The notes under the pieces are model-generated. The model had not been told where the DNA came from, ran no database searches, and saw only the letters and a list, made by a program, of their open reading frames with translations. 64,000 bases of DNA from Volvox africanus (Eukaryota > Chlorophyta > Chlorophyceae > Chlamydomonadales > Volvocaceae). The position numbers and the translations under genes are program-made. The number at the start of each line of letters is the position of its first letter. Within the stretch, counting starts at the first letter, position 1. Shown here one piece after another: positions 34,666 through 47,826 of the stretch. Location of the stretch: assembly GCA_030268105.1 (NCBI GenBank), contig BSDZ01000086.1, positions 4,418,501 through 4,482,500 on the forward strand, in the 5' to 3' direction.

Positions 34666-36612
34666 TCAACCGTCGTGTCCCAGCCAGTGGTCCAAAATAT
34701 AAAGATTCGCCGACATGACTGCCATACCCACAAACAATGCCACAACTGCGCGCTGCCGCCCGGCGTGCTCGAACGCCAGTGGTAGCAATTCCGATATCGA
34801 CAGGAACGCCATGATTCCGCCCACTGCTGCAAGCAGCTTCTCCACAAGCTGGCGGTCAAGATTCGAGGGGAGGAACAGAGCAAGGGCCACCACCGCCAGC
34901 GGCTCCGCTAGGCCGGACGCAGCGGCGTACAGGAAGCCGCGTGTCCGGCTGCCCGTGGCGAAGTACACGGGCAGCGCAACCGCGACACCTTCCGGTACAT
35001 TGTGCAGCGCGATGGCAAAGGCGAGTGAGGCCCCCACGGCATGTGACTTCATGGAGGCCAGGAACACCGCAACTCCTTCGGGAAAGTTATGCAGTGCGAT
35101 GCCAACAGCGGTGATGAGACCGGAAAGCAAGACGCGGCGCTTGGCTTCTCGGCGAGTGGCTCGTTCACGAGCAGCGGTGCCAGTACCCGCAATGGTACCA
35201 CCGCCTGCGGTGGCGGTATCGGACTTGCCAGTACTGGGGGAGAGGGAGATGAGTGTGTGGCGTGAAAGGGGCTGTTTGGCGGATGTGTTGAGGCAGAAGT
35301 GCTGAAGAAGGGGAGATGGGAGGGAGAACTGGGACGGACGGAATGGCCATCAATTTGAAGTCCCAGGTCGCGGTGGTCCGCACTGCTTTTCCGGGCTTTA
35401 TTTTATTCTCCAGTCGCGGCTTCTTAAACAAATACCAACACCACAGCCACAACTTTTAACTACGCTCTTGATTTTGCAGTGTCACTTAATGCTGATGGCA
35501 TGCTGTCCGTCGGCAATTGGGCCACTGATCTGCCTCTGCCTCTTAGAGAGACATACCGACGATGTTTCACTTTGCCGGCCACCGTTTTCGCTATAGCTAG
35601 GGATAGCTCTTCCGACGACACGCAGGGCCACGACTCACCGTTTACTAGCCTTCTTCGGAGGCGAGACCCCCGGCCCGTCATCCTTCTTGGGAGCAGCAGC
35701 CGCTGCTGCCATCCATGAAGCCGCCACTGTCCCGGATTTGGTTGCCGTAGTTCCCGCTGCCTGATCGGATAACGCCGCCTTGTCCTCCTCATCATCGAGC
35801 TGCAGCCCTTCGGAAGAGGGCTCCGGAATGAAGTGCACAACAGCGGCAAAGAAGGCTACTCCCGCGAAGAACCAGGCGTTGGCCGTCGCGAACCCCACCT
35901 CCTCCACAGCTGCAGGCATGAGATCAAGCATGGAGATGCACAGCATAAGGCCCGCAGCCAGGCCCTGCACGGAAGGGGCGGAGGGGACCGTGTGGTGCAG
36001 GCTGCCACCCGGACGCAGATACCAGAGGCCGGGTACCCTTGCCACGGTAATGAAACCATGTCCATAGCTCTCCTCCTTTGATGATCTCATACCTTTAGGA
36101 GGCAGTAGCGCCCGTACTCTGAAAATCGAGAGTGCTGTGCACTGGCTTTCGTATCGGTTGTACGGGTAGCGGGGGGAATGTGCGGTAAGCTGGAGTGTTT
36201 CGTGATATCGCGTGATTGCGATGTACATTAAACCATGTCCCCTTATCGTTGTATTGCGTATTTTCGTGATGATTGAGTTGGGTCAATACAACCTGCGACA
36301 GCCCGCGGGGCGGAAATCTTTTTCGCCTTGGCGCGTTGTCGGTGCGATATATTGATCGTTAATTAACCGAAAATCTGAGGCGGAATATTCGCTCCGATCG
36401 CCCGAATCGGCTCATGTATCGGACGCCGAGTCGTGAGGGTACCGTGCCTACACACCCTGAACCCGATCTGTGCTTAAATTGCGCACCTGTAAATATCCAA
36501 GTCGTTTAAATTGCATTTTGGGTTGTGCGACGACCATTAACCCGCCCAGAGCAGTCCCCGCCGCACCCAGCCCCGTAAGGAGGAGGGCATGCCATACTCG
36601 TTCATCAATCAT
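34666..36612 (-). CDS. ZIP-family metal ion transporter (GufA/ZupT-like)
   Basis: A membrane carrier that brings Zn2+ or another divalent metal into the cytoplasm. Three exons in phase, 36612-36487, 35964-35639 and 35233-34666, give 339 residues. The ATG at 36612 precedes the first helix (LLLTGLGAA). Helix 2 contains GLAAGLMLCISMLDLMP. A ~90-residue variable loop, acidic then alanine/lysine-rich, separates helix 3 from helix 4. The metal-site helices carry HNFPEG (from H199) and HNVPEG (from H228), the signature pair of the family. The last helices follow, and the chain ends just after NLYILDHWLGHDG. Length and topology (about eight helices) suit the ZupT/GufA branch. Metal specificity and membrane cannot be read from the sequence. 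Confidence 0.92.
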
Positions 36613-39600
36613 GATTTACGATATTGAAGCTCGATGCGCTGATTCGGACGTTGTTGATAAAGGTCCGTTACAAGCTTCTTGTGGTCGTCCTCGCGAACGA
36701 CGTGGTGAAAATTCGATTCATTAGGCAGGGCAAGGATCAAACGAAAGAGTTTGTCCTAAAACTTAATCGATCCAATATACCCACTATCCAAAACAATCAA
36801 GTGTACGACAATGTTGAAGGCTGCAATGGAAAACATCTGCAAGACAAGAGCATACCGACATCGATGCCTCAATAACCTAAAACGCTTTCACTAACTTACC
36901 ATCAATTGCCCGTAAAATGTTGCATAGCTGGGCCACAACTGCCGCAGGTACTGCTGCACCTTTTATTCTGTTGTGATATTCGGTCAGACTTCTTCTATCT
37001 TCCCAACGATTGGTATTCTCGGTGTGATCTAAGTCCTGCCTGTTTAGGCTGTTTCTGTCATGAAGTTTCTGCCATGGCGTAAGACTGGCGTTTGGTCTTC
37101 TGTCGCTGCGCCAGCAATCTCTTGCCTAATCAGTGCGTTCGACGATCTAAACGGAGGTTACTAAACTTAAGGTTTTTACTATGTATTTAGCGAGGTTCTC
37201 ATACCTCATCAGCTGTTTGTAACATCTATTGCTCGCCCAGACTTTGGAGTGTCTTTGTGGCTTTAGGCATAATGGCAGCTCGCTTGTCCAGCATTGTGCT
37301 GAACTGGACCTTTTCTCAACTGTTGCGACGACAGTTTCACAACATATGCACCCTCCTCCACGGGAACGCCCCGGGAACCGGATCAACCGACTGCAACGAG
37401 GCAACTTTAGAAAATGATGTTTAATTTAAGATGAGGAGATTCTGATAAAGATTTTAAACATACTAAAGTATTTTTAGCTGAATCGCGTCGGCGGACAAAG
37501 TACGTAAATTAAATTACGTGACGTAATACAATTGGCATCACGGCCAATAATGACGGTTGTGATGTAACGTTAGATGTTATAATAAGAACATTATGATAGA
37601 ATAAATGATGTCCTGGATATTTCGATGTTTTGGAGCGAAAGCGCGCGTAAAGATAGGGTGACGATGGCACGGCCATGGAACGGGAAACGTCAAGAGCCGA
37701 CTCGCAGCCACAGCAATCATGGATAGCCACAGATTTAGGTAAATATATTGTCACGCATGAAAATGATGAAGGCGGAAGCGTGCGAGACGCTGCCGCAGCA
37801 CAGACATGGGCCCTCTGCCTTGGAGGCCAAAGCAACAGCGACCGCAAACGTAGAAGCATTTCAAAGAACAATGGTGTATATCAGACAAATTACCACAGCC
37901 AGTACAGCAGCAGGTAGTTGCGCGTGCACGTGTTGAAGTCATTAATGCTGGCACAAGTAGCTAGTGCCGCCGGCGCCTTGGGCACGGTCGCCAGAGAACC
38001 CCTCGATCCATGGGCAAAGGATTCTCAAGTATAGCCGCTTACATCGGCCCTGAAGTTCTGGAGACCATCTATCGTGACATGAGTCCGCCCGGCACGGAGT
38101 CAAGGGAAGATGGCGGTATCGCCTGCAAGCTTTCCTTCGCCTCATCTGCACCAACTCCTTGTTGGCAGCAGAGCTACACGTCTCCCACGCACATGTTGCA
38201 CTACCACAAAGGACAGCCTAGCTGCGTGCCGCATTTGTTGATCCCGCGCTTCATGTGTGCTTATTAATCTGCGTGCCTGTATGTGAACGCAGCACATCAA
38301 TTATATGCATGCAGCTACAGAATCAACAATAATGCCACAGCAGCATTGTAACAAAGTATTGTTAGGATATCCATGAAAGGGAAACGATCGTTGTGCTAAG
38401 GACCCCTGGTGGTGCTCACAGGCTTGCTTCCTTGGCTTTACTTGCTTGGCGGACAAACTCCAAGTCGAAATGATGATCTTATCTTAACCTCTGTTAAGGG
38501 GAGGCAACTCCACACGCTGTCGCTCCTTGCAAGAACAAGCCCGCGAGGGTTCCGTCTTCGGTCTGAGCCTGTGCCAGACCTGCCTCATCCACTAGTATGT
38601 AATGTTGATGGAGGGGGCGTTATGACAACAGCCGCGCAAGCGGAAGACCCACGCACAACCAATCCGCCTCTAAAACGCCGCCAGCAGGGCTCCTGACAAT
38701 CTGCACCATACCACGTTTCTACCACCGCACCGTACACTCACATCAAAACCATACTACGCTGCCGCCGTGCTGCTACAGAACAGACAGCACTTTATCACGT
38801 CCCCAGCAGCACTTAATAATCCGATGCCTTGCGGTCGGACTTAGTCCAGGGCCCCGATCATGGGCACAAGCCCTTCGCCCACGCCAACAACCGGGCCCGC
38901 AACATCCATACGACGTCAGTTCAGCACCTTCAGCAGGAGTCCACATCCAGGCTTGTGGACCGGGGGCTGTTGCCATCCCTGAATCCTGGGGCGGCGGGAC
39001 GGCCGCTGCTTGCATCCTAACTATCACTGGTGCCATCTCCGCTGCTCATATACCCAGCCAATACGCAAGAAAACCGATCCACGGATCACGGCGTCCTCCT
39101 GTCCGGTACATCAAGGCAAGCTTGGACAATCAAACACATCGACTTAAGTTTGGTCGTCTAGTTTTAAGCATCATCATGGATAACGGGTTCTAAATAAGCT
39201 TTAGCCAATTAAGTAGTGTGCGCACCAGCAGGGAGAGCGAGGCAGCCCTTATCAGCTATCACGTGACCGGACTGAAAACCCGATTGATCCCCACGCCGAA
39301 GCCGCGTTCTCGTGTTATCCAAACCCTCAGGAAAACGCGGGGAGGCCTACAAGAGCCCTACCAGATACCTGAAACCTGAGCGAGCTGTTGACAGGTCATC
39401 TTAACACGTTAAGATGTGACATGACCCGGGAATGAGAAAAAAATGCGGGCTAACGGTGGGGAGGGAGACCGGGTGTAAAGAGGAAATTCACACCCCGGCA
39501 TCTCGCGCTACTTCACCTACCCTGTGTTACACCGGGCGCTTTTCTCTCCCTAACACGAACACACATGTGTCTCGCAGGGTCCTTCATTCTGCGCATGTTG

Positions 39601-42107
39601 CTCCCTCGTCCTATCGAAACAAATGGTAGGCTAGCATTACCTCTCCCCTTTGCCTTGCAACCCTACCTTGATCAGCAGAGTGCACGTCACGTCCCGAGCG
39701 CTTTTGCAGCAGCCGTCAGTGAAGTGCTAACCATCGCTCGGGAATCTCCTCCGATTAGCGGCTACGTTGGACTTGGTCGCGCAGGCGGCGACGATGATGA
39801 TGTCTACGCGGAGGTTCCAACCTTCATTGCCGCAAGCCTGCGGTCCGTGCGCTGCAATTCCTGGGCGCCGGTCTGGCCTCCTTCCCTGCCATCATCATCC
39901 GTAGGGAAGTCCACTGCGGCAGTGCTGGGAGGTGACGTGGTTCACTGCTAGGCGTGGCATCAGCGTGCCGCGCCTCGGGGGGAGCGCTTATGCATCACAT
40001 AAGCTTTGCTATGTTCCACAATCCAAGAATTCATATAATCCCCCGTAACTTAGGCTTTTGAAGTATGGTTAAGGAATACTGTGACTGTGAACCAACAGTT
40101 AAAACAGCGACAAAGAAAACTCCTAGCTTCTCGAGTTACACGCAAACGGCAAAATCAGGGTGCCTGCAAAAATCCTTGCATTAGCAACTCTTCCACGCCG
40201 GACCGATCACCGGTTGCTGCCTCTTTCTGTCCTTAACCAGCTCCCATTTCATGGGACCAAGCCTTATCGCATCTGATCGTAAGAAAACGGGAGGGTGAGT
40301 GGGAGTAAGGGGGCGAACCACTAGAGAACGCAAGAATGGCAGTTACCGAGGCAGACGCCGACTGCCGCCTACTGCCGCTAAACTGGCAGCCAGAGCGGAT
40401 CTGCTCTGCAGGTTGCGTACGCGCGCAGCAGTCGTACATCAAATTAAACAAACCATCCACTTCGTCACTAGAAACCGACTTCTCTGCCATTCCTATTTAC
40501 CATAAATCCTCTTGCTAGAGAAATTAAATTTCCTGCTTACACGCCTCCCTGTCACACAACGGACTGCATGGAACTGTACAAGGGTTAGCGCCGCAGTGCC
40601 ATCTGACCACGGCCTCCCAGGAGGTTAATTAATTAGTACCTGGATTATAAGTGTGAACGTAGCCCTTGGCCCCTTCCAGTTCGTTTGTGGGGATGACGGG
40701 GTAGAAGAGGTTTGGGTGTGGCAAATTGGCGCAGCAGCCCTTAGGAGTGCTTGGCATGCTTTTTGGATAGTGAAGTGGGATAGAATAAGCTGCAAATGCC
40801 GTTAGTAGAGGAATAAAGCTGGGAGGGATGAGGACGTGTGAAATGCCCTATGTCGTGCAGTGAGATATCATCTTGCTGAAGCATCGAATCTCGACTGCTG
40901 CATTGGCGGCTATTACTTACACCATGCTATGCATGCTGCTAGGGGCAATGTGGCGAAGCTGCGTAGGACGGGGGGCACAACGCAACAACAGCCGTGCAGT
41001 GCAGCAGTGTAGTACCCTCGTACCGACCCGCTCCATTAAACTAGCAGGCAGGGCTGGAGGGTGCTAGTGGTAGCACCACCTCCATCCCAAACCCCGCACA
41101 TGCTGAGCATGGTGGACCAGAGCATTGCCTTCCATAATCCCCGGGACGTAGAGTGTGTGTGGCGCGCGGAATCCCTGGATCGCACCGCCTGGACACCTGG
41201 TGAGCAGAAGGGCTACCACAATGACCGTACAACGTGCGCAGATGATGACACCACTCTTTTGCGCGGCCCATGAAGTAGCAGGACCTGGCCCACGAGCGCA
41301 GACTACAGACCGTCTTTTCTTCATCGTGGAGGGAGCCGCGGAGTGATCGCAAGACCCTGTGCTCTGCCGCATACGGTAGGCAGAGGACGGGTTCCCCGAC
41401 CAGAACTACGGCCGTGTGCCGCTCTGCGGCGTAGCAGCAGTGGGTGTCCACTGGCACATAAAGTAGGGCAGTTGAGGACACCCCTGAAATCGCCCTCTGA
41501 CGGGGAGGGGGCGGCAACGTCAGTTGCTGCTGCACATTTGCACAATATTAAAGTGCTGGAAATTTTTGTATAACACTTGCTTTCTTGTAGTCAAAATCAT
41601 AGCGGCATTACCAATATTAAATACATGGGAGGGTCACGCCACATACGCTATCACCATAGCAGCACACAACTATGGTTGTAGGGTGACCGGCAAGAATTAA
41701 AAGGCAGCTTCACCAGCAAGCACATATGCTGCCGAGTGGCGACAACGGACTTGGGCAGTGTGCAGCATCTCCCCTACGCATAAGCTCGTGCACAGTGCTC
41801 AGTTGGCACCAGCGCGTATCCATTCGCCGGTGCAACAGGTGCGCGTTAAGGTCGAAGCACTGCGGCCGGTATGTCCACTAGCTCCACCACTACAGCCGCT
41901 GCAAACCTGAAATCCCGAACCTTTCAACGGTTCAACGCACTATACAACTGGAATTCCTGCACTCTCTGTCGCATAGATACAGCCTCCCTGGCTAAGCATG
42001 TTCCCGAGTTGGCACAATCGGAATTTCCTAACCCTTGCCGCCATGCGCCACTGGTTGTCCAGGCCGCCACCCGGCTGGCTGCATTGACTACAACTTTCTC
42101 AGGAATT
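36613..42107. other. Gene-poor region, no resolved gene
   Basis: Over 5 kb without a gene I can support. The one coding-like stretch is a plus-strand frame at 39565-39951. It could be a terminal exon after the acceptor-like TGTCTCGCAG near 39578, and it reads on through SAFAAAVSEVLTIARESPP and an acidic DDDDVY to a stop, but I found no upstream exon and no family. A small palindrome sits at 39397-39416. The left end should contain the ZIP gene promoter. Confidence 0.4.
39397..39416. repeat. Palindrome, 9-bp arms
   Basis: CATCTTAAC and GTTAAGATG flank a two-base centre, with imperfect pairing continuing outward (GTCATC and GATGTGAC). It could be a protein-binding site or a remnant element end. 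Nothing nearby supports either reading. Confidence 0.5.
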
Positions 42108-43100
42108 CGTGCGCCAGGGTCCCTCCAGCTTGTGTGCTGCCGCCTCCAAGATAGCGGGCAGCCCAGCTGTGTAACGAGGCGATGCAGGCGAGCATGGGAC
42201 CGGAAACATGACACAAGTGGGACAAGGGGACAAACAAGACGCAACTTTGGGACACGGCCGAAGATGGCGTGAGCGGTTTGGATAGCGGTTGCTGTGTTCT
42301 ATACGCGTTTGAAATGGCTGTTTTGTGCAAGCTTCAACCCGCTGAGCCCTTCCCCCAACGCCCTAAGTCTCCTGCTCACCCACTGCCACCGCCGTGGGCT
42401 GCTTGGCCAGGTGCCTGAGCGCGGTCCGCACCACCAGCTTGTGGTCAAAGGCAAGCAGTGGCAACATGGACACGTCAAACCAGCGAGCATCCTTGGCATC
42501 ATCCTAAGCAGGGCCGGGGTCCAGGAGGATAGACACGTATTTGGGATGCGAAGGTCATCGAAGGAAGCGCCCAAAAGTGACACAGCACCAGGAGGACCTT
42601 CCACCTTGGGTCAGCTCTGATTCCAGAACGTACTGTCAGTGTCCCCGACGTGTCCATCGTTCGTCTCCATCACCCCAGGCCCGTCTCACCGCCGCCCTGA
42701 CCCCCAGATTGGTGGTGGGCACCAACGCCGCGTATGCCACTGTTATGGTCCAGCCCCGGGGATCGCGACCTGGATCCCCGAAGGCGCCAACCTAGAAGCA
42801 GCCGTGGGGACGGAAGCAGACACAGAAAACATTCTTGGGGTAACAGAAAAGGGGTGACGAGGTGGAGGAGACCAGAGTAGGAATGGCGTCAATAGAACCG
42901 CCAGGGAAGGTGCTACTCGAGGGGGGATGGCCCTCTGTTCTTCGTATCCTCTACCCTCCCTGCCGTGTTCCTCTTCCTTTGGCACACCTGCGTTAGCGAC
43001 ACTGTGGCTGGGTCCACTGACGTCTCCTCTTGCAGCTCGCGGCCGGCGGCTGCATCCAGGCTCTCGCCCTCATCAACAAAGCCGCCAGGGAGCGCCCACG
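42108..43100. repeat. 993-bp duplicated block, copy 1
   Basis: Matches 45888-46880 in the same orientation, 3780 bp away. I see two differences: C/T at 42556 (46336) and A/T at 42946 (46726), both in introns. The block begins in the 3' flank of Nudix copy 1 and ends four bases inside the 5' edge of the Nudix-box exon. Beyond both ends the flanks are unrelated or only loosely similar. Confidence 0.97.
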
Positions 43101-43689
43101 AGTCCTGAGTGGAGCCAGAGTAATTGATCAGTGTAGGTTTTTGAAGTAGTACAGCAAGGGGACGTTAGTGCGCCCAGCTTTGACCATCAAATTCACCCGT
43201 TTGCACTCAAAGCGGTATGCGAAAATCAGTGCAAGATCCCTAAATTCCAAATAAATACCTTGAATGGTGGGAATTTGCGCTTGATTAGGAGTAGTTTTGC
43301 TGGCGCGTCCGATGAGGGCTTCGACACAACGATGGCATCAACGGTGAGGGCGGGGCGAGGGTACCTGGGGCGAGCATGGCGAAAGCTGGCATCTGAGTTC
43401 TACTGCCTTCTACTTCTTTCGTTTACTTTTAGGCAAAAGTAGTTCACATCTAAGGAGTCCAGTCAGAGGGAGCCAAGTGGTTCTTAACCTTGGTGGCACG
43501 GACCTTACGGGCCCCGCATGACTTCATGACAATACAAGTTGCCAGTATATATGTTTAAGAAACTTACCGATAAGTGTACCCCTGTGGGGCGATTTTCTGG
43601 GAGTGAGTCCGCTTGCGAATGTAAAATGTCGCAAGTAACGCGCCCGCGACACCAAGACCGGCTGTCAAAACAGTTTTTAACAATTTCAT
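42363..43689 (-). CDS. Nudix hydrolase with N-terminal membrane anchor, copy 1
   Basis: Nudix enzymes cleave nucleoside diphosphate derivatives; this one resembles the ADP-ribose/NADH pyrophosphatase type (COG1051-like), though the substrate is not proven. Five exons, 43689-43568, 43364-43259, 43104-42988, 42791-42690 and 42503-42363, join in phase to 195 residues. The N-terminus is a hydrophobic helix followed by basic residues (MKLLKTVLTAGLGVAGALLA, then IRKR), which suggests a signal anchor. YPRPALTVDAIVV and LLLIKRKFPPFK lead to the Nudix box: G84, E90, R98-E99, E102-E103 are present, but the usual glycine after the box is serine (residue 105). [15 protein letters not shown] and [11 protein letters not shown] complete the fold. 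Exons 3-5 lie in the duplicated block. Confidence 0.9.
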
Positions 43690-45887
43690 TGTACCGCCTT
43701 ATATCACAGCGTCCTTTCAAGATTGAATATTGTGTTCAGTTAGATATAACTCAGCGTGGGATCCCAAAGTTTGTGGTCCAATAGATTGAATATTACCCGC
43801 AGAATCCTGGCCCACATATTCTACAATGAAAGTTATGTAATGCTCGCCATACTCGTCTCAAAACATCCGCTGGTACAGCTAGCTTAGTAAGCACTTGTCC
43901 TTCTTTCCAGGCTCCACAAGACTATTATAGTTGAATTCCATAAATCCCTGCTGGCAATGGTCTCTTTCACACACTTAAATAACCGTGGTTGCCGTTGTCC
44001 GGCCACAGGGGCAGAACGGCGTAGGCCACAACAAGGTTCGCAACCGCACAAAGCCGCTCGCCTATTTCTTTAACCTGGTAATAATGAATTGCCATCTTAA
44101 CTGGCTTCCGATATTTCTTATGTCAACCCTTTTGTGCCCTTCTGCCAGCGTGACAACACGCCCCCGGCCTGTTGGATCAAATGGCATATGAATCCTGAGT
44201 TTTGAGGAAGAATTTGAATAGCTTGTCGGCATTGCTAGTCCTGCTGCGATTGCGGTCGTCGCAGCTGGACAGCGACGAGCAACAGGGTCTGGGGCGTTTG
44301 GATGAGATACAGGCACTTACAGGCACTTACAGGCCCTCATAGGCCTCTTGCTCGGCCGGGCTTCATTATTAATACGACAGCTAACCGGAACCAGCCCTCA
44401 CCAGCAACAAGGAATTGCAAGCATGCGCTTATGCAGCCCCAGAAGCCTACCTACTCAAAACGCAAGCCAGCTGCGATCGTGCTGCACGGTGGCAGTGATG
44501 TGAGCTGAAGCTTTGGACATCCAGTGCAGACAAAAGCAGTGATAGACCATTTGAAGGACTTTTGCCAGATTCACAAGTAGGCTAACACCCCAACCTTGCA
44601 AGAGAACCGGCAACAGAACTCGACCTTCCCTGACAACCGGTAACATGGCAATGGCATCGCACAGAAATCTTCCATATTAAACCGTGAGCATACGAGAAAG
44701 TGCAAGGATGCGACACATATTGCCAGCCGCTTGCTTACGGCAGTGGGACGCCAGTCAAGGAAAACCACATTAGCACAAAAGCTTTGTGTTGTGAAACCTG
44801 TATGAAGAATGAAGCTTGGCGCCGACGCCACTTCCAACAAGCCGGTACAGTTCCCTGCAAAGTAGCACTGGGTGAACCCAAAAATCTAGGTCCGTAGCAG
44901 GTCCGAGCGTGAGTCTTCATAGCAAGGGGCACATATTCCGCACTTGATCAGCAGCAAAGAAACAGCCATTTGCATCTCCCTGACGAGCCAGCACCATTCC
45001 CTTCCAGGTGCTGTTGTTTTTTTTCTTCCCTCAACAGAGCTGCCTTGCCTACCGTTCGACACCTTTCAACCGCGCTGCATTTATTGCTCTGTTGCCATTC
45101 CGAATAAAACGCCGCCCACATTCTCGAACAATATCTCATCCTGCGGACATTGCTTTTCTGCACCCATTTAATCATGTCCACCCACTACTCCAGCGGCCAG
45201 TGTTGCACTCCCCTCTCTGGCGCCGCGGGCTTCACGACATAACGGACCTGCAACCCCACCGCACAAATTAACAGGCCACATCATAATCTTCGAAGACCTC
45301 GTTCAGGCGTCATCTATCCGCCATCGATGCCATACCGTACACACATTTCTGTAGCACTCTTCTTCGGCGGTCGCTGATTGCAGGATGACCACCCCAGCGG
45401 CAGTGTGCCTCCCCCAATGATGACCACTCAAGCCAAATTTCAATTGGTAAAGTGATTGATACATAGCTCCACTCAAATCAGCTGCACGTCCATAGAATCC
45501 ATAAGGTTCAAGGCAGCTTTATCCCTGGACTCGGTAGGCGAGCGCCAGCCGAATACGCTATACAAAGACTACGTCAAGGCCTCGCTGCTGTGACGGCGCA
45601 AGTGACAGCCCAGTCGCGAGTATCTGTGGTGTAGTTGCAGCCCGCCTAAGCTGTTATGTCCCTATACGTGATCGCCCATTTACAGTTCGCGGTCTGCTAC
45701 TGCCACAATACCATCATTGTGCATAACAGATGGTGTGGCAGGCACATGCGTTGTTGGTTCAAGTTCTCTTATTGTCCCCGCTACGCTTCGGGCAGAGTGC
45801 AGCATGGATAGAACACATGTACTCATAAGTCATGCGCTCATCTTCCTCCACCCATCAGTTCTTAGTCGACATGCTCCGGTGAAAGTC
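43690..45887. other. Spacer between the Nudix copies
   Basis: No coding segment with family character was found. The left end should be the promoter of Nudix copy 1. The right end is the unduplicated sequence just beyond copy 2's 3' flank. The small open frames overlap on both strands. Confidence 0.45.
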
Positions 45888-46880
45888 CGTGCGCCAGGGT
45901 CCCTCCAGCTTGTGTGCTGCCGCCTCCAAGATAGCGGGCAGCCCAGCTGTGTAACGAGGCGATGCAGGCGAGCATGGGACCGGAAACATGACACAAGTGG
46001 GACAAGGGGACAAACAAGACGCAACTTTGGGACACGGCCGAAGATGGCGTGAGCGGTTTGGATAGCGGTTGCTGTGTTCTATACGCGTTTGAAATGGCTG
46101 TTTTGTGCAAGCTTCAACCCGCTGAGCCCTTCCCCCAACGCCCTAAGTCTCCTGCTCACCCACTGCCACCGCCGTGGGCTGCTTGGCCAGGTGCCTGAGC
46201 GCGGTCCGCACCACCAGCTTGTGGTCAAAGGCAAGCAGTGGCAACATGGACACGTCAAACCAGCGAGCATCCTTGGCATCATCCTAAGCAGGGCCGGGGT
46301 CCAGGAGGATAGACACGTATTTGGGATGCGAAGGTTATCGAAGGAAGCGCCCAAAAGTGACACAGCACCAGGAGGACCTTCCACCTTGGGTCAGCTCTGA
46401 TTCCAGAACGTACTGTCAGTGTCCCCGACGTGTCCATCGTTCGTCTCCATCACCCCAGGCCCGTCTCACCGCCGCCCTGACCCCCAGATTGGTGGTGGGC
46501 ACCAACGCCGCGTATGCCACTGTTATGGTCCAGCCCCGGGGATCGCGACCTGGATCCCCGAAGGCGCCAACCTAGAAGCAGCCGTGGGGACGGAAGCAGA
46601 CACAGAAAACATTCTTGGGGTAACAGAAAAGGGGTGACGAGGTGGAGGAGACCAGAGTAGGAATGGCGTCAATAGAACCGCCAGGGAAGGTGCTACTCGA
46701 GGGGGGATGGCCCTCTGTTCTTCGTTTCCTCTACCCTCCCTGCCGTGTTCCTCTTCCTTTGGCACACCTGCGTTAGCGACACTGTGGCTGGGTCCACTGA
46801 CGTCTCCTCTTGCAGCTCGCGGCCGGCGGCTGCATCCAGGCTCTCGCCCTCATCAACAAAGCCGCCAGGGAGCGCCCACG
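45888..46880. repeat. 993-bp duplicated block, copy 2
   Basis: Direct copy of 42108-43100 with two substitutions seen by eye. It carries the last three exons, two complete introns and about 255 bp downstream of the stop of Nudix copy 2. Confidence 0.97.
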
Positions 46881-47459
46881 TATCCTGGAATGGAAAACAC
46901 GGTACTCATAGAGCTAAGGGCAGGGGTAACAATCGTGCAGGGCAGATGAGGCGAAATAGAAAAATACTTGGCCGCATGCATGACTAGGAAACCGGGAGAA
47001 GGAGAAGGGCATCCGGCAGACCGTAACCCTGATAGTCTACCTTGTACGGAGGATTCTTTCGCTTAATCAGCAGTAGTTGTGGTGGAACACGATCACGAGG
47101 TCGTGATACAATTATGGTATCGACAGTAACGGCAGGGCGGGGGTACCTGATCGTGGAGGGACAAATTCATAATCGAGTCGCGGAAAGTTACGAGTTTAAT
47201 GGGAGCAGCTAACGTAGTTAAACATTGAGCGCAAGGAACAGAATGTCGTGCCGTCAGTCGACCACCTGCCAGGCCATGATGAGCCGGCACACACGCCAAA
47301 ATTTGTCATACCCGGAAACCAGACCATATGCACGTAAATTAACTTGAGCTCTTACTGGTACGTAAAAGAGCCTGCCATGCGGACTACGCCTGTTTCTCTC
47401 CTGCGGCTGTTGCCTGTGAACTTAGACCCGACCCGCCCAAGAAGTCGCGCGGATTGCAT
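46143..47459 (-). CDS. Nudix hydrolase with probable organelle-targeting leader, copy 2
   Basis: Five exons, 47459-47356, 47146-47041, 46884-46768, 46571-46470 and 46283-46143, join in phase to 189 residues. The intron positions and the 106-bp second exon match copy 1. The leader differs completely: [20 protein letters not shown], then VVRMA. It is rich in R, S and hydroxylated residues without acids before position 22, as in mitochondrial or plastid transit peptides. Exon 2 ([25 protein letters not shown]) is clearly related to that of copy 1 but diverged. From the Nudix box onward the protein equals copy 1 except for threonine in place of serine at the second residue of exon 3. An in-frame TAA just upstream supports the ATG at 47459. 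Confidence 0.88.
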
Positions 47460-47826
47460 AAGCAGTTACAACTTATTTCTAATATCACCGAAAAGCGGTT
47501 GTATAATGATTAGGCGTGCGCAAAGCCGCCTATGAATTTTAGTGATCAGGTTCAAAAGTTGGCACAGACGGACTGCAATATGCTGCTATAAAATTCGCTT
47601 AACGGGTATTTGGGTGAAGGACTCAAGACTAAAGGCATGGTACGGCGGTACGATACCGACATCGCAGCTTCAACCAAGAGGTTGCTGAAGTGTTGCATGT
47701 GTGCGTATTATTTGCAAGAAGCGCTCGGTACCTGGCACTTGAAGGACCGTGTTACCTGTGTTCTCAATACTCTGTACCTGAGACTTAACATTGTTTTGCC
47801 TCAGCTAAGTGTTGTAATCCGTAATC
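47460..47826. promoter_or_regulatory. Divergent promoter region, Nudix copy 2 / SerRS
   Basis: The start codons of the two genes face away from each other across 367 bp, so both promoters and 5' untranslated regions must share this interval unless there are further upstream exons. I could not assign a specific element. Confidence 0.55.
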
